DNA of 64,000 nucleotides from JANQNX01 sp040217095 (GTDB lineage Bacteria; Pseudomonadota; Gammaproteobacteria; Eutrophobiales; Eutrophobiaceae), in assembly GCA_965229565.1 (NCBI GenBank), contig OZ245888.1, positions 1,922,001 to 1,986,000 of the forward strand. The letters run 5' to 3'. The notes under the pieces are model-generated. The model saw only the letters and a program-made list of their open reading frames with translations, was not told where the DNA came from and did not search any database. Both the position numbers and the translations under genes were made by a program. Positions 43,264 through 51,466 of this stretch are shown piece after piece (within the stretch, counting starts at the first letter, position 1; each line of letters begins with the position of its first letter).

Positions 43264-43641
43264 ATGAGACTAGCCCTACCTTTGATACTAGGACTGATGC
43301 TTGTATCAGCGCAGGCCCACGCCATCGATTCCAGCGGCAACTATGCTGTCTGGGGTACAGGAAAAAAATCCTGCTTTGGTTTTCAGCAAGACATGAAAGA
43401 AGGCAATACAGACAAGTACAAGCACTACATGAAGGGATTTATTACTGCCTACAACATTTTTACTGATAATACCTACAGTATTTCCGGGAATATGAATGAA
43501 AATCAGATATTTGAATGGATTGGCAGTTACTGTTCTGAAAATCCCATGTCGTCATTTGAGGCTGCACTGACCAGCTTTACCTTCGATCATTATGATAATC
43601 GTACTAAAAACGCCCGTGCGAGTGGTGGTACAGCCTGGTAA
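43264..43641 (+). CDS. Small periplasmic protein of unknown function (HdeA/Rap1a-like pattern)
   Basis: A 125-residue protein with a signal peptide (MRLALPLILGLMLVSAQAHA) and a strong GAGGA-type ribosome binding site before its ATG. The mature part has two cysteines, in KKSCFGFQQD and IGSYCSENP, that could form a disulphide. The C-x-x-F...YMKGFITAYN...WIxxYCxxNP layout recalls the Rap1a/HdeA-like helical fold, but this is resemblance only. Family not recognised with confidence. It lies 21 bp after the aminotransferase and may be co-transcribed. Confidence 0.75.
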   Translation: MRLALPLILGLMLVSAQAHAIDSSGNYAVWGTGKKSCFGFQQDMKEGNTDKYKHYMKGFITAYNIFTDNTYSISGNMNENQIFEWIGSYCSENPMSSFEAALTSFTFDHYDNRTKNARASGGTAW

Positions 43642-43805
43642 TCTATGTCAATATAATGGTTAACAAATAAATACAAGAATTTAGTTAAGTCCGTCAAATT
43701 TTGCCGGATAAAAATTGATTAACTATTTGAAATCAGTCATTATTAACGCACCATAACTGGAGAACTGGGGTTTACCTCAGCATATGTTTTACGGGAGAAC
43801 GAACT

Positions 43806-44087
43806 ATGCAATCTAATATTTTGAAAGTTACTTTACTTGCTGTTTCCTTGGGCCTGATCGGTGGTTGTGCAGATACAGCCAAAATGGCAGAAGTTGAATC
43901 AATGGCCTCTGCTGCCATGGAAAAAGCGAATGACGCCTACAGCCTTGCACAGACCGCAAATACGACAGCTTCTGAAGCTGCCTATGCTGCATCTGAAGCA
44001 CAGGCCAAGGCAACAGCAGCTCTGGAATGCTGTAATGCGAATTCCCAGAAACTGGATCGCATGTTCCAGAAAGCTATGATGAAATAA
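43806..44087 (+). CDS. Lpp/OprI-like alanine-zipper outer-membrane lipoprotein
   Basis: A 93-residue lipoprotein. The lipobox LIGG-C gives an acylated Cys at residue 21 of the precursor. The mature helix is rich in Ala repeats (SAAMEKANDAYSLAQTAN, ASEAAYAASEAQAKATAAL), the coiled-coil pattern of OprI/Lpp. It ends in Lys (KAMMK), the residue that L,D-transpeptidases attach to peptidoglycan. The adjacent gene on the other strand is an L,D-transpeptidase. GGGAGA gives a good ribosome binding site, and a strong terminator follows. Confidence 0.9.
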   Translation: MQSNILKVTLLAVSLGLIGGCADTAKMAEVESMASAAMEKANDAYSLAQTANTTASEAAYAASEAQAKATAALECCNANSQKLDRMFQKAMMK

Positions 44088-44123
44088 GTTAACTGCTTTA
44101 AGTCAATCAGCTTTATGTAATTG

Positions 44124-44156
44124 AAAGCCCCGGTTAGAGATAACCGGGGCTTTTTT
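44124..44156 (+). terminator. Strong rho-independent terminator after the lipoprotein gene
   Basis: AAAGCCCCGGTTA (44124-44136) pairs perfectly with TAACCGGGGCTTT (44141-44153) around a GAGA loop; the T-run continues to 44156. It overlaps the stop of the convergent transpeptidase gene, so both transcripts may use it. Confidence 0.93.
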
Positions 44157-45186
44157 AATTGGTGAGGTTGATTCCCGAATCAAGCTGCAATTTCAAATTT
44201 ACCTGCCTGGCGCGGGTCAATTCGGTACGCAATTTTTCTTCTACCTTGGCCTGCATGATTTCCGGCAGGTACATACCTATCACTCTTGGCACACCCGTGG
44301 GATTGTTGATGGCATCATAGGCTGCTGCCCAGTCGATCTCGTAATCACGTTCATCCGATATCTTCACCAGCAGGCTTACCACGCTGGTCAGGTTATTTTC
44401 AAACAAGGTCGCATCCTCATCAAGGAATGGATGGGCCTCAAGGTAAATCACATCATTCTTCACCCCAACCTTGTATGGCTGATTAATAATATTGACGGGC
44501 GTATTGAGTGATACCTGTTGAAACAGCGACTCGATATCCTCTGGATAAAGTCGGATACAACCATGGCTGACCCGCATACCCACACCATAGGGCTTGTTGG
44601 TACCATGTATCAGGTATTCCGGTCGGCCAAGTCGCATGGCGTAATCACCGAGTGGATTGTCCGGGCCTGCCTTGACTATCTTCGGTAGCGGATCGCCAGC
44701 CTGTGCATGTTCCTCTCGAATCGATTCCGGTGGATACCAGTTGGGATTCTTCTTTTTCTCGATGACCCGGGTTGACATGTAAGGCGTATTCCAGCCCTCT
44801 CTGCCCACACCGAGTGGGTAAGTCAGTACGTATTGTGGTTCACCCTTCTTGCGTGGCGGGTAATAGTAGAGTCGCATCTCGGGCACATTCATGACAATGC
44901 CCTCTCGCGGTGCGTGTGGCAGTACAAACTTTGAAGGCAAAACAATCTCCCGTCCCGCACCTGGCAACCAGGTATCAATATCCGGGTTCACCAGTTTCAT
45001 ATCAAAGTAACCAAAGCCGTGGCGACGCCCGATATCCAGCAAGGTGTCCTTGAGTTCGGCACGGGTCTGACTGACCTCGCCTATTACCGTATCGCCCAGG
45101 TCGTTTACCACGTATTGCTTGGCATAGCTGGCCACTGGCAACAAGGCCCCTGCCAACAACAGGAATGAAAATCTTTTCAAAAACAT
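44155..45186 (-). CDS. L,D-transpeptidase (YkuD/ErfK family)
   Basis: A 343-residue periplasmic enzyme with a signal peptide (~1-22) and a LysM-like N-terminal region (~30-90, DTLLDIGRRHGFGYFDMKLVNP). The YkuD catalytic domain shows YLIHGTNKPYGVG (H194) and SHGCIRLYPEDIE (H208, Cys210). Such enzymes cross-link peptidoglycan or attach Lpp-type lipoproteins to it. The convergent Lpp-like gene with a C-terminal Lys makes the attachment role plausible here, in the manner of ErfK/YbiS/YcfS. Final specificity is inference. Confidence 0.93.
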   Translation of the reverse strand: MFLKRFSFLLLAGALLPVASYAKQYVVNDLGDTVIGEVSQTRAELKDTLLDIGRRHGFGYFDMKLVNPDIDTWLPGAGREIVLPSKFVLPHAPREGIVMNVPEMRLYYYPPRKKGEPQYVLTYPLGVGREGWNTPYMSTRVIEKKKNPNWYPPESIREEHAQAGDPLPKIVKAGPDNPLGDYAMRLGRPEYLIHGTNKPYGVGMRVSHGCIRLYPEDIESLFQQVSLNTPVNIINQPYKVGVKNDVIYLEAHPFLDEDATLFENNLTSVVSLLVKISDERDYEIDWAAAYDAINNPTGVPRVIGMYLPEIMQAKVEEKLRTELTRARQVNLKLQLDSGINLTN

Positions 45187-45256
45187 ACTTGTATATTTAG
45201 TACCTTTAACAAAAATTAAGTTTCTAACAGCTGTTGATAAAGCGCAATATCGAATC

Positions 45257-45277
45257 CATGTAACTGTGACATGTAAC
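45257..45277. repeat. Direct repeat CATGTAAC in the L,D-transpeptidase upstream gap
   Basis: CATGTAAC occurs at 45257-45264 and 45270-45277, with a 13-bp period. A palindrome AACAGCTGTT follows at 45226-45235. Direct repeats of this kind suit OmpR-family regulators, but the 13-bp spacing does not match the CpxR or PhoB patterns I know. Confidence 0.35.
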
Positions 45278-45282
45278 AGTGT

Positions 45283-48200
45283 TCAGACAGTGGCTGGACG
45301 CCTGTTTTCACCAAGGCGCAACAGGCTCGGCAGCAAGATAAGCGTAAACACGGTACTGACCATCATGCCGCCAACAATCACACCCGCCAAGCCGCGATAT
45401 AGTTCGGTACCCGCGCCAGGGATAAGTAATAACGGCAACATGCCAAAAATACTGGTTAAGGTGCTCATAAATATCGGTCTCAAGCGCAGATGGACCGCTT
45501 CCTCCACGGCCTCTTTCCTGGAGCGGCCTTCACGCTCTGACTGGCGGGCCTGGTAAACCAGCAGGATCGCGTTGTTCACTACCAGGCCCAACAGGATGAT
45601 GAAACCGATCATGGTCAGCAAGTCCATGGGCTGGAATGTAAATAAATTGATAAATCTCAGCGATAACACGCCGCCAAAGGTGGCCAGCGGTATAGACAGT
45701 ATCACCAGCAGGCTATCCCGGAACGACTGGAACATGGCACTCATTAGTAAATACAGGATAGTGATCGCCAGCAAAAAACTGCCTGACATGTTTTTCAACG
45801 CCGTAGCAAGCTTGTCCGCTGTTCCAGCGTATTCTATAAAACCGTCCTCGGGTAACGCAGACCAGACCTGTGGCGCCACCTCTGTTTTAATTACCTGCAG
45901 TGCATCCTCCAGTGAGACATCAGGCGGTGGTGATATTTCCAGCGTTACCGTACGACGACGGTTTATCCTGCGAATCTGCTCAGGACCCGCGGTGCGCATC
46001 ACTTCAACCAGTTCATTCAGTGGCAATACCCCGCTATTCGGTGTCATGACCGGAACCGAGCCCAGTTCTTCCGGTGTCTGCCATTCGGTCGCACGCAGGA
46101 TAATATCCAGGGTTTCTTCGCCATTGAAATAATCCCCGACAAAACGGCCATCACCCAGCGTCTGCGATAATGCAGCCAGGATCGAACGATCCCAACCGGC
46201 CTCGGCAATACGCCGCTCATCAGGGATCAACCTTAATTCCGGTTGCGCAAGTTCCACGCCCGGATAGGGTCGTGTGTTTGGGTAAATATTGCGTGCCGCT
46301 ATCCAAGCTTCCAAGGCGACATTCATCAGCTCCGGCAGGTTCTTTGACTGGATATTCATGTCTATGGTGCGCCCCTCGCCAAATCCCTGGAACATGGATG
46401 CCCGCTTCGCAAACGCAAAGGCATCAGGGAAGCCCTGGACGACTGAATTGACTAACGGCAGAAGTTCATCGACCTCATCGTCGTTCATGGCCCGCGCACC
46501 CATGAACACTCCTCGAGAGAATGCCACGAAAAAATAATGTTTTACTGCCGGATGCTTTTCACCATCGAGATGTGGTTGCATACGCTCGGCCACGATTTGT
46601 CCCATTTCCTTTTCAATGGTCTCAATGTTTGCGCCCGGTGGCGGAAGAATGAAGGCAAAAACCAGGTTCTGGTTACCGTCAGGCAGGTAATCAGCTTTCG
46701 GTTTAAGCGCTACAACGATCAAAATTGGAATTGAAATCAATATGGCTATCCACAATATGCGCCTCCGGGTGGTGTCCGTCAGGTACATAATGAAACTACT
46801 CATGCCATCCCAGATATGATGATAGGGATCGGTGAACTTCTTACTGGATAGAAATAACCTGGCCGCGGTAGGCACAACGGTAATCGCTGTCAGAAATGAC
46901 AGGACAATGGCCGCGGTAATCGTAATTGCCAGGTCAGAAAATAATTGACCAACTTCGTCGCCCAGGAAAACAACCGGTAAAAAGATCGCTATGGTCGTAG
47001 CTGTTGAAGCCAGCAAGGCACCCCATACCTGGCTGGTTCCCAGCAGTGATGCTATATCGGGCTGCTCACCCCGTTCGCGCAGCCGCACGATATTTTCCAG
47101 TACGACGATAGAGGCATCAAGGACCATGCCCACGGCAAAAGCGAGGCCGGCCAGCGATATAATATTCAGTGTTCTCCCGGTCATTTCCATCAGGCTGAAA
47201 CTCGCTACCAGGCAAATCGGTATTGATGCGGCAACGACCAGCGTCGCCGGGAACTTCAGCAGGAATAAAAACAGGACAATCACGGCCAGCGCGATACCAA
47301 GCCCCAGGTTATTACTCAACATGCTTATAGAGCGCTTGATGTAAACAGTTTCATCGTAGACCTGTTCCATGCTGAGCCCTGCGCGCTGCAATGGACCGTT
47401 ATTCAATTCAGTAACAGCCTCGGTCAGGCCATTCATCACCTCGAGTACATTGACGCCGGTTTCACGCTGGGCATTGATTGCAATCGATAAGCTGCCCTTG
47501 GTAAGCACAAAACTTTGCTTGTCAGCGAGTCGTTCCTCTATCACCGCCACGTCACGCAAATAAATCGGTCGGCCATCACGCCACTCAAGGATCATTTCGC
47601 CGAGATTGCTGGCGTCATACTTGCCGGCAAAACGTATACTGTATTCACGCTTGCCAACGTCAGCAAAGCCGCCTGACACATCCTTGCTGGTACCCGCGAG
47701 TCGCATGACTTTATCCAGTTGTATACCAAGACTGGCAGCACGATAGGGATCGAAGGTAATACGCAATTCCTTCTCACTGCCGCCGAATATCTCTGAACGG
47801 GCCACACCCGGCACACGTTCAAACCTGGACTGTACGACTTCTTCTACATAGTCGCGGTAAGTTTCAATATCTCTGTCATTATCAGGTGTGGTCTTGAGTA
47901 TGAACCAGGCAATGGCACGGGCATTCTGTCCAACTGTATCTATTGAGGGTTCATCGGCATCATCCGGGTAGTCGGGCACCTGGTTCAGGCGGTTCATTAC
48001 TTCGACAAGTGCACGCCGCATATCCATATCCACGGCAAAAGTAAGATTGATAATGGCGCGGCCTTCATGTGCCTCGGCGCGAACCTCTGTCAGGCCGGGC
48101 AAGCCACGCAGTGCATCTTCCTGGGGTTCGATAATCTCGGCTTCGACCTCGTTGGGGGCCGCGGCGCGCCAGGGTGTGGTGATTGTTATCTCGGGTTGTT

Positions 48201-48321
48201 CAAGCTCGGGAGTCAGTTGTATTGGCAACCGAAACAGGCTGATCAGCCCGAAGATAAGCATCAGTAAGACGGCCACCAGCAGGGCAACCGGATTCGACAG
48301 GCACGCACGGGTGATATTCAC
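45283..48321 (-). CDS. RND efflux transporter permease (AcrB/AcrD/AcrF family)
   Basis: A 1012-residue inner-membrane proton-driven exporter with twelve membrane segments and two large periplasmic loops. The N-terminus MNITRACLSNPVALLV and the C-terminal LPSLLRL are typical. In transmembrane helix 4 the motif is GMVLDASIVVLEN, so only one aspartate (D402) stands where AcrB has D407-D408; helix 10 reads NNAILLVYQ, with Asn at the AcrB Lys940 position. Proton coupling may differ from AcrB, or this is a divergent clade. The start is GTG overlapping the adaptor gene stop. No TolC-like outer-membrane gene is adjacent. Confidence 0.93.
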   Translation of the reverse strand: MNITRACLSNPVALLVAVLLMLIFGLISLFRLPIQLTPELEQPEITITTPWRAAAPNEVEAEIIEPQEDALRGLPGLTEVRAEAHEGRAIINLTFAVDMDMRRALVEVMNRLNQVPDYPDDADEPSIDTVGQNARAIAWFILKTTPDNDRDIETYRDYVEEVVQSRFERVPGVARSEIFGGSEKELRITFDPYRAASLGIQLDKVMRLAGTSKDVSGGFADVGKREYSIRFAGKYDASNLGEMILEWRDGRPIYLRDVAVIEERLADKQSFVLTKGSLSIAINAQRETGVNVLEVMNGLTEAVTELNNGPLQRAGLSMEQVYDETVYIKRSISMLSNNLGLGIALAVIVLFLFLLKFPATLVVAASIPICLVASFSLMEMTGRTLNIISLAGLAFAVGMVLDASIVVLENIVRLRERGEQPDIASLLGTSQVWGALLASTATTIAIFLPVVFLGDEVGQLFSDLAITITAAIVLSFLTAITVVPTAARLFLSSKKFTDPYHHIWDGMSSFIMYLTDTTRRRILWIAILISIPILIVVALKPKADYLPDGNQNLVFAFILPPPGANIETIEKEMGQIVAERMQPHLDGEKHPAVKHYFFVAFSRGVFMGARAMNDDEVDELLPLVNSVVQGFPDAFAFAKRASMFQGFGEGRTIDMNIQSKNLPELMNVALEAWIAARNIYPNTRPYPGVELAQPELRLIPDERRIAEAGWDRSILAALSQTLGDGRFVGDYFNGEETLDIILRATEWQTPEELGSVPVMTPNSGVLPLNELVEVMRTAGPEQIRRINRRRTVTLEISPPPDVSLEDALQVIKTEVAPQVWSALPEDGFIEYAGTADKLATALKNMSGSFLLAITILYLLMSAMFQSFRDSLLVILSIPLATFGGVLSLRFINLFTFQPMDLLTMIGFIILLGLVVNNAILLVYQARQSEREGRSRKEAVEEAVHLRLRPIFMSTLTSIFGMLPLLLIPGAGTELYRGLAGVIVGGMMVSTVFTLILLPSLLRLGENRRPATV

Positions 48322-49376
48322 TAGCTATTCGATCCACCCATGACAGTAACTGTAGCTCCCTGTTGTAGTCGTTCATTACCACGGGTTACTACCCTGTCGT
48401 CGGCCTGTAGATCTCCAAATACCTGGATATGGGTCGTATTGGCAATACCCGTCGTTACCGGCACCATTTGCGCCGTATTATCACCATTGATCTTGTAAAC
48501 CACGGTGCCGGATTGCCTGATAACCAGCGCATCGCGCGGTACTGCAAGTACACTTTGCTGCTTCGCTACCGGGGTAGACACTTTGACTGCTGTGCCAGCA
48601 GTCCATTCACTACCAGTCAGGGCAAGACGCATTTCAAACAATCGCGACTCCCTGTCTCCAACCGGAATCAGCGCACTGATCGTGGCCCTGGCCTCCCCAT
48701 CCGGACTGGTAACTTTCAGTTCATCACCAATGTCGAGATTGATAAAAGACGATCTTTGAATATAGGCCTGGATTTCAAGGTTCCCGGTATCTACCAGGCG
48801 TACTACCTCGTCACCCTGCTCGACACGTTCACCTGGTGACTTGATACGTTCGGTTATTACGCCGGTAAACGGTGACAGTATGGTTGTCCTGTCAAGATCA
48901 TCCCTGGCTGATGCAAGCCTGGATTTGACCAGCCTGATACGGGCCTTTGCCTCGTCGCGATTCGCGATCGTCTGGTCCAGTTGATTACGGGCTGCGTTGT
49001 TTTGTTGTGCAAGTTTTTCCAGGCGCTCTGCTTCTTTTGTATAAAAACCTACCATGGTTTCGATTGGCGGAATTTCGGCCTCGATCTCCTCGACGGCCAA
49101 ACGGTATCTTGTAGCATCAATACGGGCGATCACATCACCCTTGTTGACCCGGTCGCCTACATCTAGAATGGTTTCCAGTCTGCCTTCAACTTCTGCTGAT
49201 ATATTCGAATCGTAGCGACCAATGACGGTACCGCTCACCCAGATTGCCGGGGCAATATCCATGGTAACGGCATTGTCTACCTTGACCAGCGCCGGTGGGC
49301 CTCCCCCTGCCACTGCATTGAATACACTAAACAGGCTTAGTGCTAATATGGCCGGTATATAATATTTTTTACACAC
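48321..49376 (-). CDS. RND efflux periplasmic adaptor subunit (membrane fusion protein)
   Basis: A 351-residue adaptor with a GTG start and an N-terminal signal region (MCKKYYIPAILALSLFSVFN). The order is barrel-sandwich half-motifs GTVIGRYDSNISAEVEGRL and ITERIKSPGERVEQGDEVVRL flanking a coiled-coil hairpin (~95-140), then a beta-barrel and a membrane-proximal part ending PVTTGIANTT. It delivers substrate between the RND permease and an outer-membrane channel. It overlaps the permease gene by one base. The mature N-terminus lacks a lipobox. Confidence 0.92.
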   Translation of the reverse strand: MCKKYYIPAILALSLFSVFNAVAGGGPPALVKVDNAVTMDIAPAIWVSGTVIGRYDSNISAEVEGRLETILDVGDRVNKGDVIARIDATRYRLAVEEIEAEIPPIETMVGFYTKEAERLEKLAQQNNAARNQLDQTIANRDEAKARIRLVKSRLASARDDLDRTTILSPFTGVITERIKSPGERVEQGDEVVRLVDTGNLEIQAYIQRSSFINLDIGDELKVTSPDGEARATISALIPVGDRESRLFEMRLALTGSEWTAGTAVKVSTPVAKQQSVLAVPRDALVIRQSGTVVYKINGDNTAQMVPVTTGIANTTHIQVFGDLQADDRVVTRGNERLQQGATVTVMGGSNS

Positions 49377-49431
49377 GCTGTGTTATTTTCCTCTGCTAAA
49401 CCGGTTAACTCATCCTTTATTTCCATATTAT

Positions 49432-50454
49432 ATGTTTAAACATAGTCTTATGGACAGGCTAATACTGTTATTGGTTCTGACTCTTCACCTCAGCTGGGCC
49501 CATGCGGATAATTCCATTTCCAGTTCATTGAATATCACTTCCATCGATCGTGATCGTTATCTTGGTAAAAATATTCAGCTATTGGGTGCATTAAAGCTTG
49601 ATAGCATAACTGCCAACGGTGAAAAACTGATGGAATTTTCCGGTCTTGGGTGGGATAAAGATGAAAAGCTGCTATATGCCCTGTCCGATCGTGGTTTTAT
49701 CGTGCACTTACAACCTGTTTTTCGTAAAGGTGAACTCATTGACCTTGAACTGGTTGCCTACTATCCCCTGCTGGACAAAGATCACAAACCGCTAAGATAC
49801 AAAAATGCTGACAGTGAGGGACTGGAACTGGTCGCTGCAGATAATGGTATCAGTGGCGACACAGAACTGATTGTCAGTTTTGAACGTATTCCACGCCTGG
49901 TTCGTTATGATACTAATGGGAATCTGATCGATACTATTAGTATCAGTACTACGCTGGCTGACATTTCGCAGTACCAGGGTGAAAACAAGTCACTCGAGGC
50001 CGTGACCGCACACCCGCAACATGGGTTACTACTGGGCACAGAAAAACCGTTGCCGGCAACAGGTCAAAACATATTCGCTGTAAACGGCAATAAGGGCTGG
50101 ATATTTACCCCATCAAACCCAAAACACGGTTCACTTGTTGGCATGACCAGCCTGGCGCACGGAATCGTTATTGCACTGGAGCGGAGTTTTCCCGGGATTT
50201 TTGCCGGAGTGACATCCAGTCTGCATATGCTGCAATTTCATGACAACTCGATAAAGCAGCAATTATTACTTACTCTGAAACCGGCAGATGGATTATTTAA
50301 CGATAACTTCGAGGGCCTTGCCTGGCATCGCAGTAATCGTTTCTTCATGATCAGTGACGATAACGACAATGTCCTGCAGCGAAACCTGTTACTGTATTTT
50401 GCCATCCCGGACCTGGATGCACGACTGGGGGAACTACAAAAAACCGGGCAATAG
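49432..50454 (+). CDS. Secreted esterase-like phytase-family protein
   Basis: A 340-residue protein with a signal peptide (~1-25, LLVLTLHLSWAHA) and the Phytase-like (esterase-like activity) beta-propeller domain. The FSGLGWDKDEKLLYALSDRG opening and NFEGLAWHRSNRFFMISDDND closing stretches are typical, and acidic loops suit calcium binding. The substrate is unknown. It is divergent from the RND adaptor gene, with a 55-bp gap, and ends adjacent to the convergent moaB stop with no intervening bases. Confidence 0.88.
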   Translation: MFKHSLMDRLILLLVLTLHLSWAHADNSISSSLNITSIDRDRYLGKNIQLLGALKLDSITANGEKLMEFSGLGWDKDEKLLYALSDRGFIVHLQPVFRKGELIDLELVAYYPLLDKDHKPLRYKNADSEGLELVAADNGISGDTELIVSFERIPRLVRYDTNGNLIDTISISTTLADISQYQGENKSLEAVTAHPQHGLLLGTEKPLPATGQNIFAVNGNKGWIFTPSNPKHGSLVGMTSLAHGIVIALERSFPGIFAGVTSSLHMLQFHDNSIKQQLLLTLKPADGLFNDNFEGLAWHRSNRFFMISDDNDNVLQRNLLLYFAIPDLDARLGELQKTGQ

Positions 50455-50982
50455 TTACTCTTTTAAACGCGGCATTAGCTCCACCAGGTTACAGGGCCGT
50501 GTGCGGTAATCAAGTTGATGCTGTATCAATTCCTCCCAGGCCGTGGCGCAGGCGCCCATGGAACCAGGCAGACAAAACACAAAAGTGCCGTTGGCCACAC
50601 CGGCGATGGCACGCGATTGCATGGTCGATGTTTTGATCTGCTGAAATGAAATGGCGCGGAAGGTTTCACCGAAGCCTTCTATGGTTTTATCAAACAGGAC
50701 ACTGACGGCCTCCGGCGTACCATCGCGACCGGTAACACCGGTACCTCCGGTAGTCAGGACTACCTGTACGTCGTCATCAGCAATCCACTCTGATACCACA
50801 GCGCGGATCTGGTAGATATCGTCAGGAACAATACGCTTGTCATGGCAAACGTGGCCAGCCTCTTGCAACAGGCCCTGCAGGCGCTTACCTGACTTGTCTG
50901 TCTCCTCGGTGCGGCTGTCCGACACTGTCAACACACAGCTGTTTAGCGCAATAAATTCTCGTTCGGTTTTCTTCTCGGTCAT
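50455..50982 (-). CDS. moaB: Molybdenum cofactor biosynthesis protein B
   Basis: MoaB adenylylates or binds molybdopterin in Moco synthesis. It has 175 residues, near the E. coli 170. The TTGGTGVTGRDGTPEAV motif and the VLTVSDSRTEETDKSGKRL N-terminus are canonical for the MoaB/MogA fold. LPGSMGACATAWEELI is the C-terminal signature. It is a single gene with 67 bp to the divergent hslR. Confidence 0.93.
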   Translation of the reverse strand: MTEKKTEREFIALNSCVLTVSDSRTEETDKSGKRLQGLLQEAGHVCHDKRIVPDDIYQIRAVVSEWIADDDVQVVLTTGGTGVTGRDGTPEAVSVLFDKTIEGFGETFRAISFQQIKTSTMQSRAIAGVANGTFVFCLPGSMGACATAWEELIQHQLDYRTRPCNLVELMPRLKE

Positions 50983-51049
50983 CTCATTGCCTTATTTATA
51001 CGAACACTTATGATAGTAAAGACAACGGGAAAAACACAGGCCTAATCAG

Positions 51050-51466
51050 GTGAGCGATAAAAAGACATTGGAATCCATGCGTCTCGACAAATGGTTGTGG
51101 TGCGCCCGTTTCTTCAAGACGCGTGCACTGGCAGCGGCCGCAATAAAAAACAACAAGGTCAAGGTCGATGGAGATACTGTCAAGCCATCGCGGTCGATCA
51201 TAACCGGAGCCAACGTTCTGATACGTAAACCCCCGTTTGAATACGACATCAGGATATTAAAGTTAAGTCCGAACCGGGTGTCCGGCAGCCTGGCGGCTCA
51301 ACTTTACGAGGAAACGGCAGAAAGTATTGCTCGCCGGGAAGTACTGACCACTCGGTTAAAGGCAGAAGCCGCTGCATTTCCCCGAACCCGTGGCCGTCCT
51401 ACCAAGCGCGACCGACGTCATATTATCCGCTTTACGCGCATTGATTCCGGGTCGGAGAATGATTAG
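51050..51466 (+). CDS. hslR: RNA-binding S4 domain protein, heat shock protein 15
   Basis: HslR binds stalled 50S subunits carrying peptidyl-tRNA and helps recycle them. It has 138 residues from a GTG at 51050; an ATG at 51077 would give the shorter canonical N-terminus RLDKWLWCARFFKTR. The S4 core is RLDKWLWCARFFKTRALAAA with VKVDGDTVKPSR. The C-terminus is basic (RGRPTKRDRRH), as in relatives. Its stop overlaps the convergent MATE stop by 4 bp. Confidence 0.92.
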   Translation: MSDKKTLESMRLDKWLWCARFFKTRALAAAAIKNNKVKVDGDTVKPSRSIITGANVLIRKPPFEYDIRILKLSPNRVSGSLAAQLYEETAESIARREVLTTRLKAEAAAFPRTRGRPTKRDRRHIIRFTRIDSGSEND

